DNA of 64,000 nucleotides, taken from positions 23,934 to 87,933 of the forward strand of contig UCLR01000012.1 of the NCBI GenBank assembly GCA_900473415.1. Direction: 5' to 3'. The position numbers and the translations under genes are program-made. The first letter of the stretch is position 1, and each line of letters begins with the position of its first letter. Of this stretch, positions 16,734-25,121 are shown piece after piece. The notes below the pieces were generated by a model. That model was not told the origin of the DNA. It was given only the letters and a program-made list of their open reading frames with translations, and did not search any database. This stretch comes from Hyphomicrobiales bacterium (lineage in GTDB: Bacteria; Pseudomonadota; Alphaproteobacteria; Rhizobiales; Beijerinckiaceae).

Positions 16734-17726
16734 ATGGCCATGTTTCGTACCGCCGCGCTCGCCGCGGCCATCGCTCTCGTCCCGGGCGCGGCAGCGCTCG
16801 CCTGGGAACCGACCAAGCCGGTCGAGTTCGTCGTCACCTCCGGCCCCGGCGGCGGCACCGACACCTTCGCGCGCGTCGTCCAGTCGATCGCCACGAAGAA
16901 CAAGCTGATCAATCAGCCGATCATCGTCGTCAACAAGGGCGGCGGCTCGGGCGCCGAGGGCTTCGTTCACGGCAAGGCCGGCAAGGGCGACCCCCATCGC
17001 GTCGTCTTCGGCACCAATAATGCCTATTTGCTGCCCTATGTCGCCAAGCTCGCCTTCAAGCCGGCCGATTTCACCCCCGTGGCCTCGCTCGCGCTCGACG
17101 AGTTCCTGATCTGGGTCAACGGCAGCGCGCCCTTCGACGACGCCAAGGCCTATCTCGACGCGGTCAAGGCCAAGCCCAGCGGCTTCAAGATGGCCGGCAG
17201 CCAGTCGAAGGACACCGACCAGACGCTGACCGCGATGATCGAGCAGGCGACCGGTGCCAAATGGATCTACGTGCCCTTCCAGGGCGGCGGGGTCGCGGCG
17301 ACCCAGCTCGCCGGCGGCCATGTCGATTCCAACACCAACAACCCCAACGAGAACATCGGCCAGTGGAAGGCCGGGCAGGTGAAGCCGCTCTGCGTCTTCT
17401 CGCCGGTCCGCCTCGCCAAGAGCGAAGCGATCTTCAACGGCAAGGGCTGGGGCGACATCCCGACCTGCAAGGAGGCGGGGCTGCCGCTGGAGGCCTTCCA
17501 GATGCCGCGCACCGTCTGGCTGCCCGCCGAGGTCCCCGCCGACTCCGTGAAGTTCTATGAGGACGTGCTTGAGAAGGTCAGCCAGACCGACGAGTGGAAA
17601 GAGTTCATCGCCCGCACCGCGCAGACCCCGCGCTTCATGAAGGGCAAGGAATTCACCGATTTCGTCGCCCGCGACGAAGCCGCGAACCGCAAGGTCTTCG
17701 AGACTGAAGGCTGGGTGGTGAAATAA
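16734..17726 (+). CDS. Tripartite tricarboxylate transporter substrate-binding protein (TctC/Bug family)
   Basis: The 330-residue periplasmic protein has a Sec signal peptide (hydrophobic AALAAAIALVPGAAALA, cleavage near residue 23) and then the Bug-family opening KPVEFVVTSGPGGGTDTFAR at about 27-46 with the conserved G-G-G-x-D turn. It would capture an organic acid, often a di- or tricarboxylate or hydroxylated acid, for the TctAB permease encoded next. A ribosome site GGGAG lies upstream of ATG 16734. It belongs to the pdxA2-tctC-tctB-tctA-dapA operon. Confidence 0.93.
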   Translation: MAMFRTAALAAAIALVPGAAALAWEPTKPVEFVVTSGPGGGTDTFARVVQSIATKNKLINQPIIVVNKGGGSGAEGFVHGKAGKGDPHRVVFGTNNAYLLPYVAKLAFKPADFTPVASLALDEFLIWVNGSAPFDDAKAYLDAVKAKPSGFKMAGSQSKDTDQTLTAMIEQATGAKWIYVPFQGGGVAATQLAGGHVDSNTNNPNENIGQWKAGQVKPLCVFSPVRLAKSEAIFNGKGWGDIPTCKEAGLPLEAFQMPRTVWLPAEVPADSVKFYEDVLEKVSQTDEWKEFIARTAQTPRFMKGKEFTDFVARDEAANRKVFETEGWVVK

Positions 17727-17821
17727 ACCACCCCGCGACGCTTTCGCCCCCGGCTGACGCCATGCGCCACCGCCGGGGCCTTTCCGCGTTGAACGCTTCC
17801 GATCCAGCAGAGGCAGCCGCC

Positions 17822-18310
17822 ATGGTCACCCGCCTATGGGCCGAAACCGCCGTCGCCCTGTTCACATTGGCCTATGGGCTCGTCATCGTCCGGGGCGCGA
17901 CGGAGTTCGGCATCGGCTGGGATGCCTCGGGGCCCGAGCCCGGCGCCTTTCCCTTCTACACCGGCCTTCTGGTGGCCGCGGCGAGCCTCGGCACGCTCGT
18001 CGTCACCTGGTCGAAGCGGCTGAGAGCGGACCGCGCGATTTCGGCGGTGATCCTGGATGGCGAGGGGCTGCGCCGCGTCGTCAGCTTCTTCCTGCCGATC
18101 CTGGGCTTCGTCCTCCTCTGCGCCGCGCTCGGCATGTATGTCGCGACGATCGCCTATCTCTTCTTCGCCATGCGCGTGCAGGGCGGCTTCGGCTGGCTGG
18201 CCTCGCTTGCGACCTCCTTCGGCGCGGCCCTCACTTTCTACATCGTCATCGAACGCATTTTCCTGATCCAGCTCATGAAGGGGCCGATCGAAGCCCTTTT
18301 CGGCCTTTGA
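17822..18310 (+). CDS. Tripartite tricarboxylate transporter small membrane subunit (TctB)
   Basis: The 162-residue protein shows four hydrophobic segments at about residues 8-25, 42-60, 88-107 and 112-150, with the TctB pattern of a conserved small-residue loop (GWDASGPEPGAFPFY) between helices 1 and 2. An upstream in-frame ATG at 17762 would add 20 polar residues that do not look like TctB; ATG 17822 fits the usual length. It forms the membrane complex with TctA. Confidence 0.85.
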   Translation: MVTRLWAETAVALFTLAYGLVIVRGATEFGIGWDASGPEPGAFPFYTGLLVAAASLGTLVVTWSKRLRADRAISAVILDGEGLRRVVSFFLPILGFVLLCAALGMYVATIAYLFFAMRVQGGFGWLASLATSFGAALTFYIVIERIFLIQLMKGPIEALFGL

Positions 18311-18331
18311 GCACCATGACGAAGGCACGCC

Positions 18332-19849
18332 ATGGATAATTTCGCCTCGCTGATGCACGGCTTCTCGGTCGCGCTCACCTTTCACCATGTAGCGCTGATG
18401 ATGGGGGGCGTGCTGCTCGGCATCCTCGTCGGCGTGCTGCCCGGCCTCGGCGCGCCGAACGGCGTCTCGCTGCTGCTGCCGCTGACCTTCTCGATGGACC
18501 CGGTCTCGGCCATCATCCTGCTGACCTCGCTCTATTGGGGGGCGCTGTTCGGCGGCTCGACGACCTCGATCATCTTCAACATCCCCGGCGAGCCCTCCTC
18601 CGTCGCCACGACCTTCGATGGCCATCCCATGGCGAAACAGGGCCGCGCCACCGAGGCGCTGTCCCTCGCCTTCCTCTCGGCCGGCTTCGGCGCGCTGGCC
18701 GGCGTCCTCCTGATCACGGCGCTCTCGGGCTGGGTCGCCAAATTCGCGCTGCGCTTCTCCTCGCCCGAGTTCTTCGCAGTCTACTTCATCACTTTCGCGA
18801 GCTTCATCGGGCTCGGCGGCTCCTCGGCCTTCAAGTCGATCGTCGCCATGGGCGTCGGCTTCACGCTGGCCTCGATCGGCATGGACTCGGTCTCGGGCAA
18901 CATCCGCCTGACCTATGAGTTCGACGTGTTGCTCGGCGGCGTCAGCTTCCTCATCGCCGTGATCGGCCTGTTCGGCATCGGCGAGTTGCTGCTGACCATG
19001 GAGGACGGGCTGCGCTTCGACGGCGTCGCCGCCAAGGTCCGTCTCGGCGACGTGCTGCGCACAGCCGCCACGCTGCCGCGCTACTGGGTCGCCCTGCTGC
19101 GCTCCTCGGCCATCGGCATCTGGATGGGCATCACCCCGGGCGGCCCGACCGCGGCCTCCTTCATGAGCTACGCCATGGCCAAGCGCTCCTCACGCAATCC
19201 GGAGAAATTCGGCAAGGGCGAGCCGGAGGGCGTGATCTCGCCCGAGACCGCCGACCACGCTGCCGGCTCCGCCGCCATGCTACCGATGCTCGCGCTCGGT
19301 ATCCCGGGCTCGGCCACCGCGGCAGTGATGATGGGCGGGCTGATGATCTGGGGCCTCAACCCCGGTCCGATGCTCTTCACCGAGCGGCCGGACTTCGTCT
19401 GGGGCCTGATCGCCTCGATGTATCTCGGCAATGTCGTCGCCGTGGTCGTGGTGCTCGCGACCGTCCCGCTCTTCGCATCGATCCTGCGCATCCCCTTCTC
19501 GATCATCGGGCCGCTGATCGTCGTGATCTGCTTCATCGGCGCCTATACCGTCGCGGGGAAGCCGTTCGACATCTGGCTCGCGCTCGCCTTCGGCGTCGTC
19601 GGCTACGCATTCAAGAAGCTCGACTATCCGATCGCGCCGATGATCCTGGCGATGGTGATCGGCGACAAGGCGGAGGACGCCTTCCGCCAATCGATGATCT
19701 TCAGCCAGGGCTCGCTCTCGATCTTCTGGTCGAATTCGCTGGTGACCAGCCTGATGGCGCTCGGCCTCCTGCTGCTGCTGCTCCACCCGCTCCAGCTGGC
19801 CTGGCGCGGCGCAAGGCGGCTGACTGCCGCCCACGCCACGCGGGGATAA
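18332..19849 (+). CDS. Tripartite tricarboxylate transporter large membrane subunit (TctA)
   Basis: The 505-residue protein has about 11-12 membrane segments and the two TctA signature regions: the GVLLGILVGVLPGLGAPNG region at about 25-43 and the repeat-like MGITPGGPTAASFM at about 263-276, followed by AMLPMLALGIPGSATAAVM. It is the ion-coupled permease for the solute bound by the TctC protein. It starts 21 bases after the tctB stop and is followed by a DapA-like gene. Confidence 0.93.
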   Translation: MDNFASLMHGFSVALTFHHVALMMGGVLLGILVGVLPGLGAPNGVSLLLPLTFSMDPVSAIILLTSLYWGALFGGSTTSIIFNIPGEPSSVATTFDGHPMAKQGRATEALSLAFLSAGFGALAGVLLITALSGWVAKFALRFSSPEFFAVYFITFASFIGLGGSSAFKSIVAMGVGFTLASIGMDSVSGNIRLTYEFDVLLGGVSFLIAVIGLFGIGELLLTMEDGLRFDGVAAKVRLGDVLRTAATLPRYWVALLRSSAIGIWMGITPGGPTAASFMSYAMAKRSSRNPEKFGKGEPEGVISPETADHAAGSAAMLPMLALGIPGSATAAVMMGGLMIWGLNPGPMLFTERPDFVWGLIASMYLGNVVAVVVVLATVPLFASILRIPFSIIGPLIVVICFIGAYTVAGKPFDIWLALAFGVVGYAFKKLDYPIAPMILAMVIGDKAEDAFRQSMIFSQGSLSIFWSNSLVTSLMALGLLLLLLHPLQLAWRGARRLTAAHATRG

Positions 19850-19925
19850 CCGGGACGCAGTGGCCGATCACGGCTCCCCAACGTAAGACGGCATTCCCAC
19901 CCACGTCCCAAGACGAGAGTCTGCC

Positions 19926-20843
19926 ATGACCGAACCCTATAAGGGCGTCCTGCCCATCGCGCCGACGATCTTCCACGAGAACGGCGATCTCGACGCCGAG
20001 GGCAACCGCCGCGTCATGGACCTGATGGTTGACCAGGGCGTTGACGGCATCTGCATCCTCGCGAATTTCTCCGAGCAGTTCCTGCTGACCGACGCCGAGC
20101 GCGATGAGGTGATGCGGTTGTCGATCGAGCAGGTGGCGGGCCGCGTTCCGGTCATCGTCACGACCTCGCATTTCTCGACGCGCATCGCCGCCGCTCGCGC
20201 CAAGGCGGCAGCCGATGCCGGTGCCAAGATGCTGATGATGATGCCGCCCTATCACGGCGCGCTGCTCAGGGCAGACGAGCAGGGCATGATCGAGCATTTC
20301 AAGATCGTCGCCGACGCCTGCGGCATCCCGATCATCCTGCAGGACGCCCCGCTTTCCGGCGTGCAGCTCACCGTGCCCTTCATGGTGCGGCTGGCGAAGG
20401 AGGTCCCTCTCGTCCGCTACTTCAAGATCGAGGTGCCGGGCACGGCCGGCAAGCTGCGCACGCTGATCGCGGCGGGCGGCGACGCCGTCGCCGGCCCTTT
20501 CGACGGCGAGGAAGCCATCACCCTGATGGCCGATCTCGACGCCGGCGCGACCGGCACCATGACGAGCGCCATGATTCCCGACCTGATCAAGCCGATCCTC
20601 ACCGCCTATTTCGGCGGCGACCGCGCCAAGGCGATGGAGTTCTATGCGCGCGTTCTGCCGATCATCAATTTCGAGAACCGTCAGTGCGGGCTGCGCTCGG
20701 CCAAGGCCGTGATGAAGGAAGGCGGCGTGATCCGCTCCGACGCCGTCCGCCATCCGCTGACCGCGCTGCACCCCGATACGCGGGCGCAACTGCTCGAGCT
20801 GGCCCGGCAGCTCGATCCGCTCGCCCTGCGCTGGGACCGCTGA
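19926..20843 (+). CDS. DapA-family lyase with altered active site
   Basis: The 305-residue TIM-barrel protein keeps the Schiff-base lysine, Lys167 in YFKIEVPGT, but the nearby catalytic tyrosine motif YNVP is replaced by LQDAP at about 138-142, and the GTTGE motif is replaced by ANFSEQ at about 46-51. It should still form an enzyme-bound imine with a 2-keto acid or aldehyde, but probably not by the classical DapA mechanism. It is the last gene of the pdxA2-tct operon and is followed by a strong hairpin. The likely role is aldol cleavage or dehydration of the imported sugar-acid-like substrate (inference). Confidence 0.85.
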   Translation: MTEPYKGVLPIAPTIFHENGDLDAEGNRRVMDLMVDQGVDGICILANFSEQFLLTDAERDEVMRLSIEQVAGRVPVIVTTSHFSTRIAAARAKAAADAGAKMLMMMPPYHGALLRADEQGMIEHFKIVADACGIPIILQDAPLSGVQLTVPFMVRLAKEVPLVRYFKIEVPGTAGKLRTLIAAGGDAVAGPFDGEEAITLMADLDAGATGTMTSAMIPDLIKPILTAYFGGDRAKAMEFYARVLPIINFENRQCGLRSAKAVMKEGGVIRSDAVRHPLTALHPDTRAQLLELARQLDPLALRWDR

Positions 20844-20855
20844 ACCTCTCTCACG

Positions 20856-20892
20856 GATCATGAGGATGGGCTGTGGGCCCATCCTCATGATC
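20856..20892 (+). terminator. Long perfect hairpin after the DapA-like gene
   Basis: Sixteen bases from 20856 to 20871 pair perfectly with 20877-20892 around a five-base loop. There is no T tract, so it is either a factor-assisted terminator, an mRNA-stabilising end or a protein-binding palindrome between the two halves of the catabolic locus. Confidence 0.65.
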
Positions 20893-20910
20893 GGGTACCG
20901 CATCCTGGGT

Positions 20911-20956
20911 TTGACACCCAAGCCGCCTGCCCTCTAGTTTATGTAGTATACAGAAT
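20911..20956 (+). promoter_or_regulatory. Promoter with GTATAC operator before the CoA-transferase operon
   Basis: TTGACA at 20911-20916 and TAGTTT at 20935-20940 are 18 bases apart. TAGTATACAG follows directly at 20944-20953. Read on the other strand, 20956-20946 gives ATTCTGTATAC, identical in 11 bases to 15556-15566. Both sites lie just downstream of the -10 element, the position expected of a repressor. The GntR protein encoded at 13346-14011 is the natural candidate. Confidence 0.65.
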
Positions 20957-21064
20957 GCAGAACCGCGCTCCGGCATGGTTCAGAGCCGGAGAAGACCCGC
21001 CACGGAGCGGGACGTTCCGTCAAAAAGGGACACGCGGCGACGAGGAAAACCGAGGAGACTGACC

Positions 21065-22255
21065 ATGGCATTGCCTCTCGCAGGCATCCGCGTGCTCGAT
21101 ATTTCTCAGGTCATGGCGGGGCCGTTCTGCTGTATGCTGCTGGCGGACATGGGCGCCGACGTCATCAAGATCGAGCCACCCGGCACCGGTGACTCGACCC
21201 GCCATTCGATGGGCTTCCGGCTCAAGGGCACCGACAGCCCCGGCTTCCTCGCGCTGAACCGCAACAAGCGCAGCATGACCCTCGACCTCAAGGATCCGGC
21301 GGACCGCGAGGTGCTCTACGCTCTCGTCAAGACAGCGGATGCGCTGGTGGAGAATGCGCGGCCTGGCGTCGCTGGCCGGCTCGGCATGGACTACCAGACG
21401 CTCCGCGCCATCAATCCCCGGCTGATCTACGCCAGCATCTCGGGCTTCGGCCAGACCGGCCCCTGGTCGCAGCGGCCGGGTTTCGACCTGATGGCGCAGG
21501 CAGTCTCGGGCGTGCTCTCATCCAACGGCCTCCCCGGCATGGAGCCCGCCAAGAACTCGATCCCCGTGGCCGATCTCGGCGCCGGCCTGTTCAGCGCCTA
21601 TGCGATCCTGAGCGCCGTGATCGGGCGCCAGACGAGCGGCGAAGGCCAGTTCATCGACGCCTCGCTGTTCGAGGCTGCGCTGGCCCTCTCCGTCTGGGAG
21701 ACGACGGAGCTCTGGGGCACCGGCCATGCGCCTGCCCCCATCGGCTCCGCCAACCGCATGTCCGCCCCCTATCAGGCCGTGAAGGCCTCAGATGACTGGT
21801 TCGTCATCGGCGCCGCCAATCAGGGCCTCTGGCTAAAGCTTATCAAGGCCATGGGCCGGGAAGAGCTGCAGCAGGAGGAGCGCTTCGCCACGAACGCGAA
21901 CCGCATCGTCAACCGCCTCGCCCTGATCGACGCCCTTGCCCCGACCTTCCTGGCCCGGACCGCGCAGGAATGGATCGACGCGCTGCTGGAAGCCGGCGTG
22001 CCGGCCGCCCCGATCCTCGACTATGGCGAGGCGGTTGTCAGCGAGCAGGCCGTCGCGCGCGAGATGGTGCAGATGGTGCCGCACCCGGTCGAAGGCGAAT
22101 TCCGCGCGCTGGGCTTCCCCGTGAAGCTGAGCGCGACACCGCAGCAGATGCGCCTGCCGCCGCCCCTGCTCAACCAGCATGGCGACGAGATCCGCGAGGA
22201 GCTGGCTGCCAAGGGCCTGCTCGGCTCGCAGCGCGACCGGAGACAAGCATCGTGA
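21065..22255 (+). CDS. Family III CoA transferase (CaiB/BaiF)
   Basis: The 396-residue protein has the full CaiB/BaiF pattern: GIRVLDISQVMAGPF at about 7-21, LLADMGADVIKIEPP at about 25-39, NRNKRSMTLDL at about 65-75, GFGQTGPWSQRPGFD at about 127-141 and the catalytic aspartate, probably Asp170, in VADLGAGLFSAYA. It would move CoA between carboxylic acids, activating the imported substrate or a breakdown product. GAGGAGA before ATG 21065 supports the start. Its stop overlaps the GTG start of the next gene. Confidence 0.92.
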   Translation: MALPLAGIRVLDISQVMAGPFCCMLLADMGADVIKIEPPGTGDSTRHSMGFRLKGTDSPGFLALNRNKRSMTLDLKDPADREVLYALVKTADALVENARPGVAGRLGMDYQTLRAINPRLIYASISGFGQTGPWSQRPGFDLMAQAVSGVLSSNGLPGMEPAKNSIPVADLGAGLFSAYAILSAVIGRQTSGEGQFIDASLFEAALALSVWETTELWGTGHAPAPIGSANRMSAPYQAVKASDDWFVIGAANQGLWLKLIKAMGREELQQEERFATNANRIVNRLALIDALAPTFLARTAQEWIDALLEAGVPAAPILDYGEAVVSEQAVAREMVQMVPHPVEGEFRALGFPVKLSATPQQMRLPPPLLNQHGDEIREELAAKGLLGSQRDRRQAS

Positions 22256-23169
22256 ACGCCCCCGCTTCTCGCCCCCGTATCGGCTTCATTGGCATCGGCA
22301 TCATGGGCGAGGCCATGGTGCGCCGCCTGCTCGATCTCGGCTTCCCCGTCACGGCCTGGAACTTGGAGCCCGAGCGCCTCGCCACCGTCGTCCCGCACGG
22401 CGCGGTCGCGGCCGCCTCCCCTGCAGCCGTCGCGGCTGCGAGCGACATCGTCATGCTCTGCGTGCTTCATACGGAAGCCGTCGAGCGCTGCGTCTTCGCG
22501 ACTGACGGCGTGGCGGCAGCGGGGCGCGGCCCCTCCCTGCTGATCGACTTCTCGACGGCCGATCCCGAGCGCACCCGCCAGGCCGCCGCGAAGCTGAAGG
22601 AACTCACCGGCACGGGCTGGGTCGACGCCCCCGTCTCCGGCGGCCCGCAACTCGCCCGCACCGGCGGCATGACGGTGATGGCCGGCGGCGCCGAGGCCGA
22701 CTTCGCTCAGGCCAAGCCGATCCTCGACCAGATGGCCGGCAACGTCACGCTGATGGGCCCGGTCGGCGCTGGTCAGACCACCAAGATCCTCAACCAGGCG
22801 ATCGTCGGCACCGGTTATGTCGTCATGGCCGAAGCGCTGATGCTGGCGGAGGCCGCTGGGATCGACGCCGCGCGGCTGCCGCAATGCCTCGCCGGCGGCC
22901 ATGCCGATTCGAGCCTGCTGCAGCGCCTCTATCCGCAGATGCAGAAACGCGCCTTCGAGCCGCCCTCCTCCTATGCGCGACAACTCCTCAAGGACCTGAA
23001 GGCGGTATCGGCCTTCGCGCAGGATCTGGGCCTCGACCTCAGGGTCATCGAGCAAGGCGTGCAGCGCTACAAGGACTATGTCGCGCTCGGCCACGAGATG
23101 TCGGACTCGGCCGCGGTGGTGAAGCTCTACGAGCATGATGCGGCGACACGCGGTACCACCCGGTCATGA
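22252..23169 (+). CDS. 3-hydroxyisobutyrate dehydrogenase-family NAD(P)-dependent oxidoreductase
   Basis: The 305-residue protein has the beta-hydroxyacid dehydrogenase layout: GFIGIGIMGEAM at 11-22 for the nucleotide, DAPVSGG at 125-131 for substrate and the catalytic Lys178 in GQTTKILNQ. The start is GTG 22252, whose bases overlap the CoA-transferase stop (GTGA), so translation is coupled. Family members reduce or oxidise 3-hydroxyisobutyrate, tartronate semialdehyde or related short acids; the position in a sugar-acid-like locus suggests a tartronate-semialdehyde-type reaction, which is inference. Confidence 0.9.
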   Translation: MNAPASRPRIGFIGIGIMGEAMVRRLLDLGFPVTAWNLEPERLATVVPHGAVAAASPAAVAAASDIVMLCVLHTEAVERCVFATDGVAAAGRGPSLLIDFSTADPERTRQAAAKLKELTGTGWVDAPVSGGPQLARTGGMTVMAGGAEADFAQAKPILDQMAGNVTLMGPVGAGQTTKILNQAIVGTGYVVMAEALMLAEAAGIDAARLPQCLAGGHADSSLLQRLYPQMQKRAFEPPSSYARQLLKDLKAVSAFAQDLGLDLRVIEQGVQRYKDYVALGHEMSDSAAVVKLYEHDAATRGTTRS

Positions 23170-24074
23170 CGACGCTGCCGCCTCGCCCGCGCGCCGTCAT
23201 CGACGCGCATCACCATGTCTGGGACCTCGCCAACGACCTGCCCTGGCTGAAGCACGAGCAGATTCCCTTCCGTTACGGCGACTATTCCACCATCTGCCGC
23301 AACTACATGCCGGCGGATTACCGTGCCGACACGGCGGGCTGGCCGGTCGTCGGCTCGGTCTATATCGAGGCGGAGTGGAATCGCGATCTGGCGGCCGAGG
23401 AGAGCCGCTGGGTGGCGGCCGTCGCGGCCGAGCACGGCCTGCCGAGCGCGGTGGTTGCCTGGTGCGATTTCGCGCAGCCGAACGCCGCTACGCTCCTCGC
23501 CGCCCACGCCTCGGTGCCGATCGTGCGGGGCGTGCGGCATAAGCCGGCGGCCGTCCCGTCACCGGAGCAGGCCGCGCGCGGCGCGAAGGGCTCGATGGAC
23601 GATCCGGCCTGGCGCGCGGGCTATGCGCTGCTGGAGAAGCACGGGCTGTCCTACGACCTCCAGACGCCCTGGTGGCATCTCGACGCTGCGGCCGATCTGG
23701 CGAAGGATTTCCCCGGCATCCCGCTGATCATCAACCATACCGGCCTGCCGGCGGATCGCAGTCCGGAGGCGCTCGCCGCCTGGCGCAAGGCGTTGGAGCG
23801 TGCTGCCGCGCAGGGGAACGTCGCGATCAAGATCTCCGGCATCGGCCGTCCTGGCCTGCCCTGGACGGTCGAGGCCAACGCGCCGATCATCCGCGACACG
23901 ATCGCGATTTTCGGCACCGACCGCGTGATGTTCGCCAGCAACTTCCCGGTCGACGGCCTCGTCGGCAATTTCGACACGATCTTCTCCGGTTTCCTCGCAG
24001 CGACGGCTGCACGCACGGAAATGGAGCGCGACAAGCTCTTCCACGACAATGCGGTGCGCATCTACCGGCTGTGA
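23166..24074 (+). CDS. Amidohydrolase-2 family metal-dependent hydrolase (lactonase-like)
   Basis: The 302-residue TIM-barrel protein begins with the metal motif DAHHHVWD at about 13-20, has a WHLD segment near 168-171, the conserved histidine in NHTGLP near 192-197 and the aspartate in FASNFPVDG near 257-265. This pattern is shared with 2-pyrone-4,6-dicarboxylate lactonase and L-fuconolactone or L-rhamnonolactone hydrolases. It may hydrolyse a sugar lactone produced by the locus. ATG 23166 overlaps the previous stop as ATGA. Last gene of the CoA-transferase operon. Confidence 0.88.
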   Translation: MTTLPPRPRAVIDAHHHVWDLANDLPWLKHEQIPFRYGDYSTICRNYMPADYRADTAGWPVVGSVYIEAEWNRDLAAEESRWVAAVAAEHGLPSAVVAWCDFAQPNAATLLAAHASVPIVRGVRHKPAAVPSPEQAARGAKGSMDDPAWRAGYALLEKHGLSYDLQTPWWHLDAAADLAKDFPGIPLIINHTGLPADRSPEALAAWRKALERAAAQGNVAIKISGIGRPGLPWTVEANAPIIRDTIAIFGTDRVMFASNFPVDGLVGNFDTIFSGFLAATAARTEMERDKLFHDNAVRIYRL

Positions 24075-24102
24075 CCGCAGCTGACGCAGGCGCGCCGAGA
24101 AG

Positions 24103-24148
24103 ACAAGAGAAGGGAGCCGGCCCTAGGGGTCACTCGCTCCCCTCTTGT
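24103..24148. terminator. Bidirectional hairpin between convergent genes
   Basis: ACAAGAG (24103-24109) and GGGAGC (24112-24117) pair with GCTCCC (24136-24141) and CTCTTGT (24142-24148), leaving a two-base bulge. It lies between the convergent amidohydrolase and DUF1236 genes and is probably a shared transcription end. Confidence 0.6.
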
Positions 24149-24200
24149 GCGGCGAACGCGAGTCCGCCGCGTGCTCTGGCTGATCGCAACCCGGCCAGAG

Positions 24201-24617
24201 CTAGTCGATCACCTGGATGACGCGACGGGTCCGCGGCTCGACCAGAAGGGTCTGGTCGTTCACGACGGTGTATCTGTAGCCCTTCTTCACGCCGAACTCG
24301 GCGGGCACGTCGTGATAGACGACGCCGCGCTGGGGCAACACCGTGCCCACTCGCACCTCCTCCCGATAGGAATAGGAAGGGACACGCTGCTCGACGACAT
24401 ATTCCTTGAAGCGCGGGGTATTGTCCCCGGCGATACCGCCCACGACGGCTCCGCCGACGCCACCGACCACCGCTCCAACGGGGCCGCCGACGATCGCGCC
24501 GCCGACTGCGCCCGTCGCAGCACCGGCGGCCGCACCACCACGCGCGCCTTCCGGATTTTGAGCCAGAGCCAAGGTCGGAAGGACGCTCAGCACAGCAATC
24601 ACAGCAAGCTTCTTCAT
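24201..24617 (-). CDS. DUF1236-domain secreted protein with glycine zipper
   Basis: The 138-residue protein has a Sec signal peptide (MKKLAVIAVLSVLPTLALAQ, cleaved near residue 20), then a strongly repetitive glycine-zipper stretch (GxxxG spacing, about residues 27-65) and a C-terminal DUF1236 region with VLPQRGVVYHDVPAEFGV and YRYTVVNDQTLLVEPRTRRVIQVI-like ending. DUF1236 proteins are common periplasmic or outer-membrane-associated proteins in rhizobia with no settled function; the zipper suggests membrane insertion or oligomer formation. AGGAGG lies nine bases before the start. Confidence 0.88.
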   Translation of the reverse strand: MKKLAVIAVLSVLPTLALAQNPEGARGGAAAGAATGAVGGAIVGGPVGAVVGGVGGAVVGGIAGDNTPRFKEYVVEQRVPSYSYREEVRVGTVLPQRGVVYHDVPAEFGVKKGYRYTVVNDQTLLVEPRTRRVIQVID

Positions 24618-24878
24618 GACAATCTGCCTCCTGGGCTACCCAGACCCCGGCGAGGAACCGACCCGTCAGCGCAGGGTTCCGCCTGGCTCGAGAAGACCCA
24701 GGAATGAGCACAATCGAGCCAGATTTGGCGCGATTTGCCGGGCAATTGACACATTTTCCAGCGAGCGACGGGAGCCCGGAGAAAAAGCAAGCCGGCGCTG
24801 CCGAGGCTGCGAGCCGAATGGGTGATGCCAAAGGGAGGTTGCGCGGCCAGATATCGCTATGCGCCGCTCAAGGAGAGG

Positions 24879-24963
24879 TGGTGGGGGAAGCAGGACTCGA
24901 ACCTGCGAAGGCATAGCCAGCGGATTTACAGTCCGCCCCCTTTGCCGCTCGGGACATTCCCCC
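24879..24963 (-). tRNA. tRNA-Tyr (anticodon GTA), CCA encoded
   Basis: Read on the minus strand from 24963, the acceptor GGGGGAA pairs with TTCCCCC, the anticodon arm gives CGGACTGTAAATCCG with anticodon GTA, there is a long type II variable arm, and the T arm is GCAGGTTCGAGTCCTGC. The discriminator A is followed by encoded CCA at 24881-24879. The total length of 85 bases is normal for bacterial tRNA-Tyr. The neighbour rlmB gene is a common chromosomal companion. Confidence 0.95.
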
Positions 24964-25041
24964 GCCTGCGCCCATGATCGGCTCAAGGAGCCGAGGGCTG
25001 CCGATATGTCACTTTCGCGACGAGCGGCAGGCGCGGCCGGA

Positions 25042-25070
25042 CTTATGGTGACCGGGCCGCGCCCTGTCAA
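25042..25070 (-). promoter_or_regulatory. Promoter of tRNA-Tyr
   Basis: On the minus strand TTGACA (25070-25065) is followed after 17 bases by CATAAG (25047-25042). The predicted transcript would begin near 25035, about 70 bases before the mature tRNA. Confidence 0.55.
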
Positions 25071-25121
25071 CGGCAAAAAGCCCATCGGGGCGAATTCCTT
25101 GTGAGACCCGCGGTCATCGCC

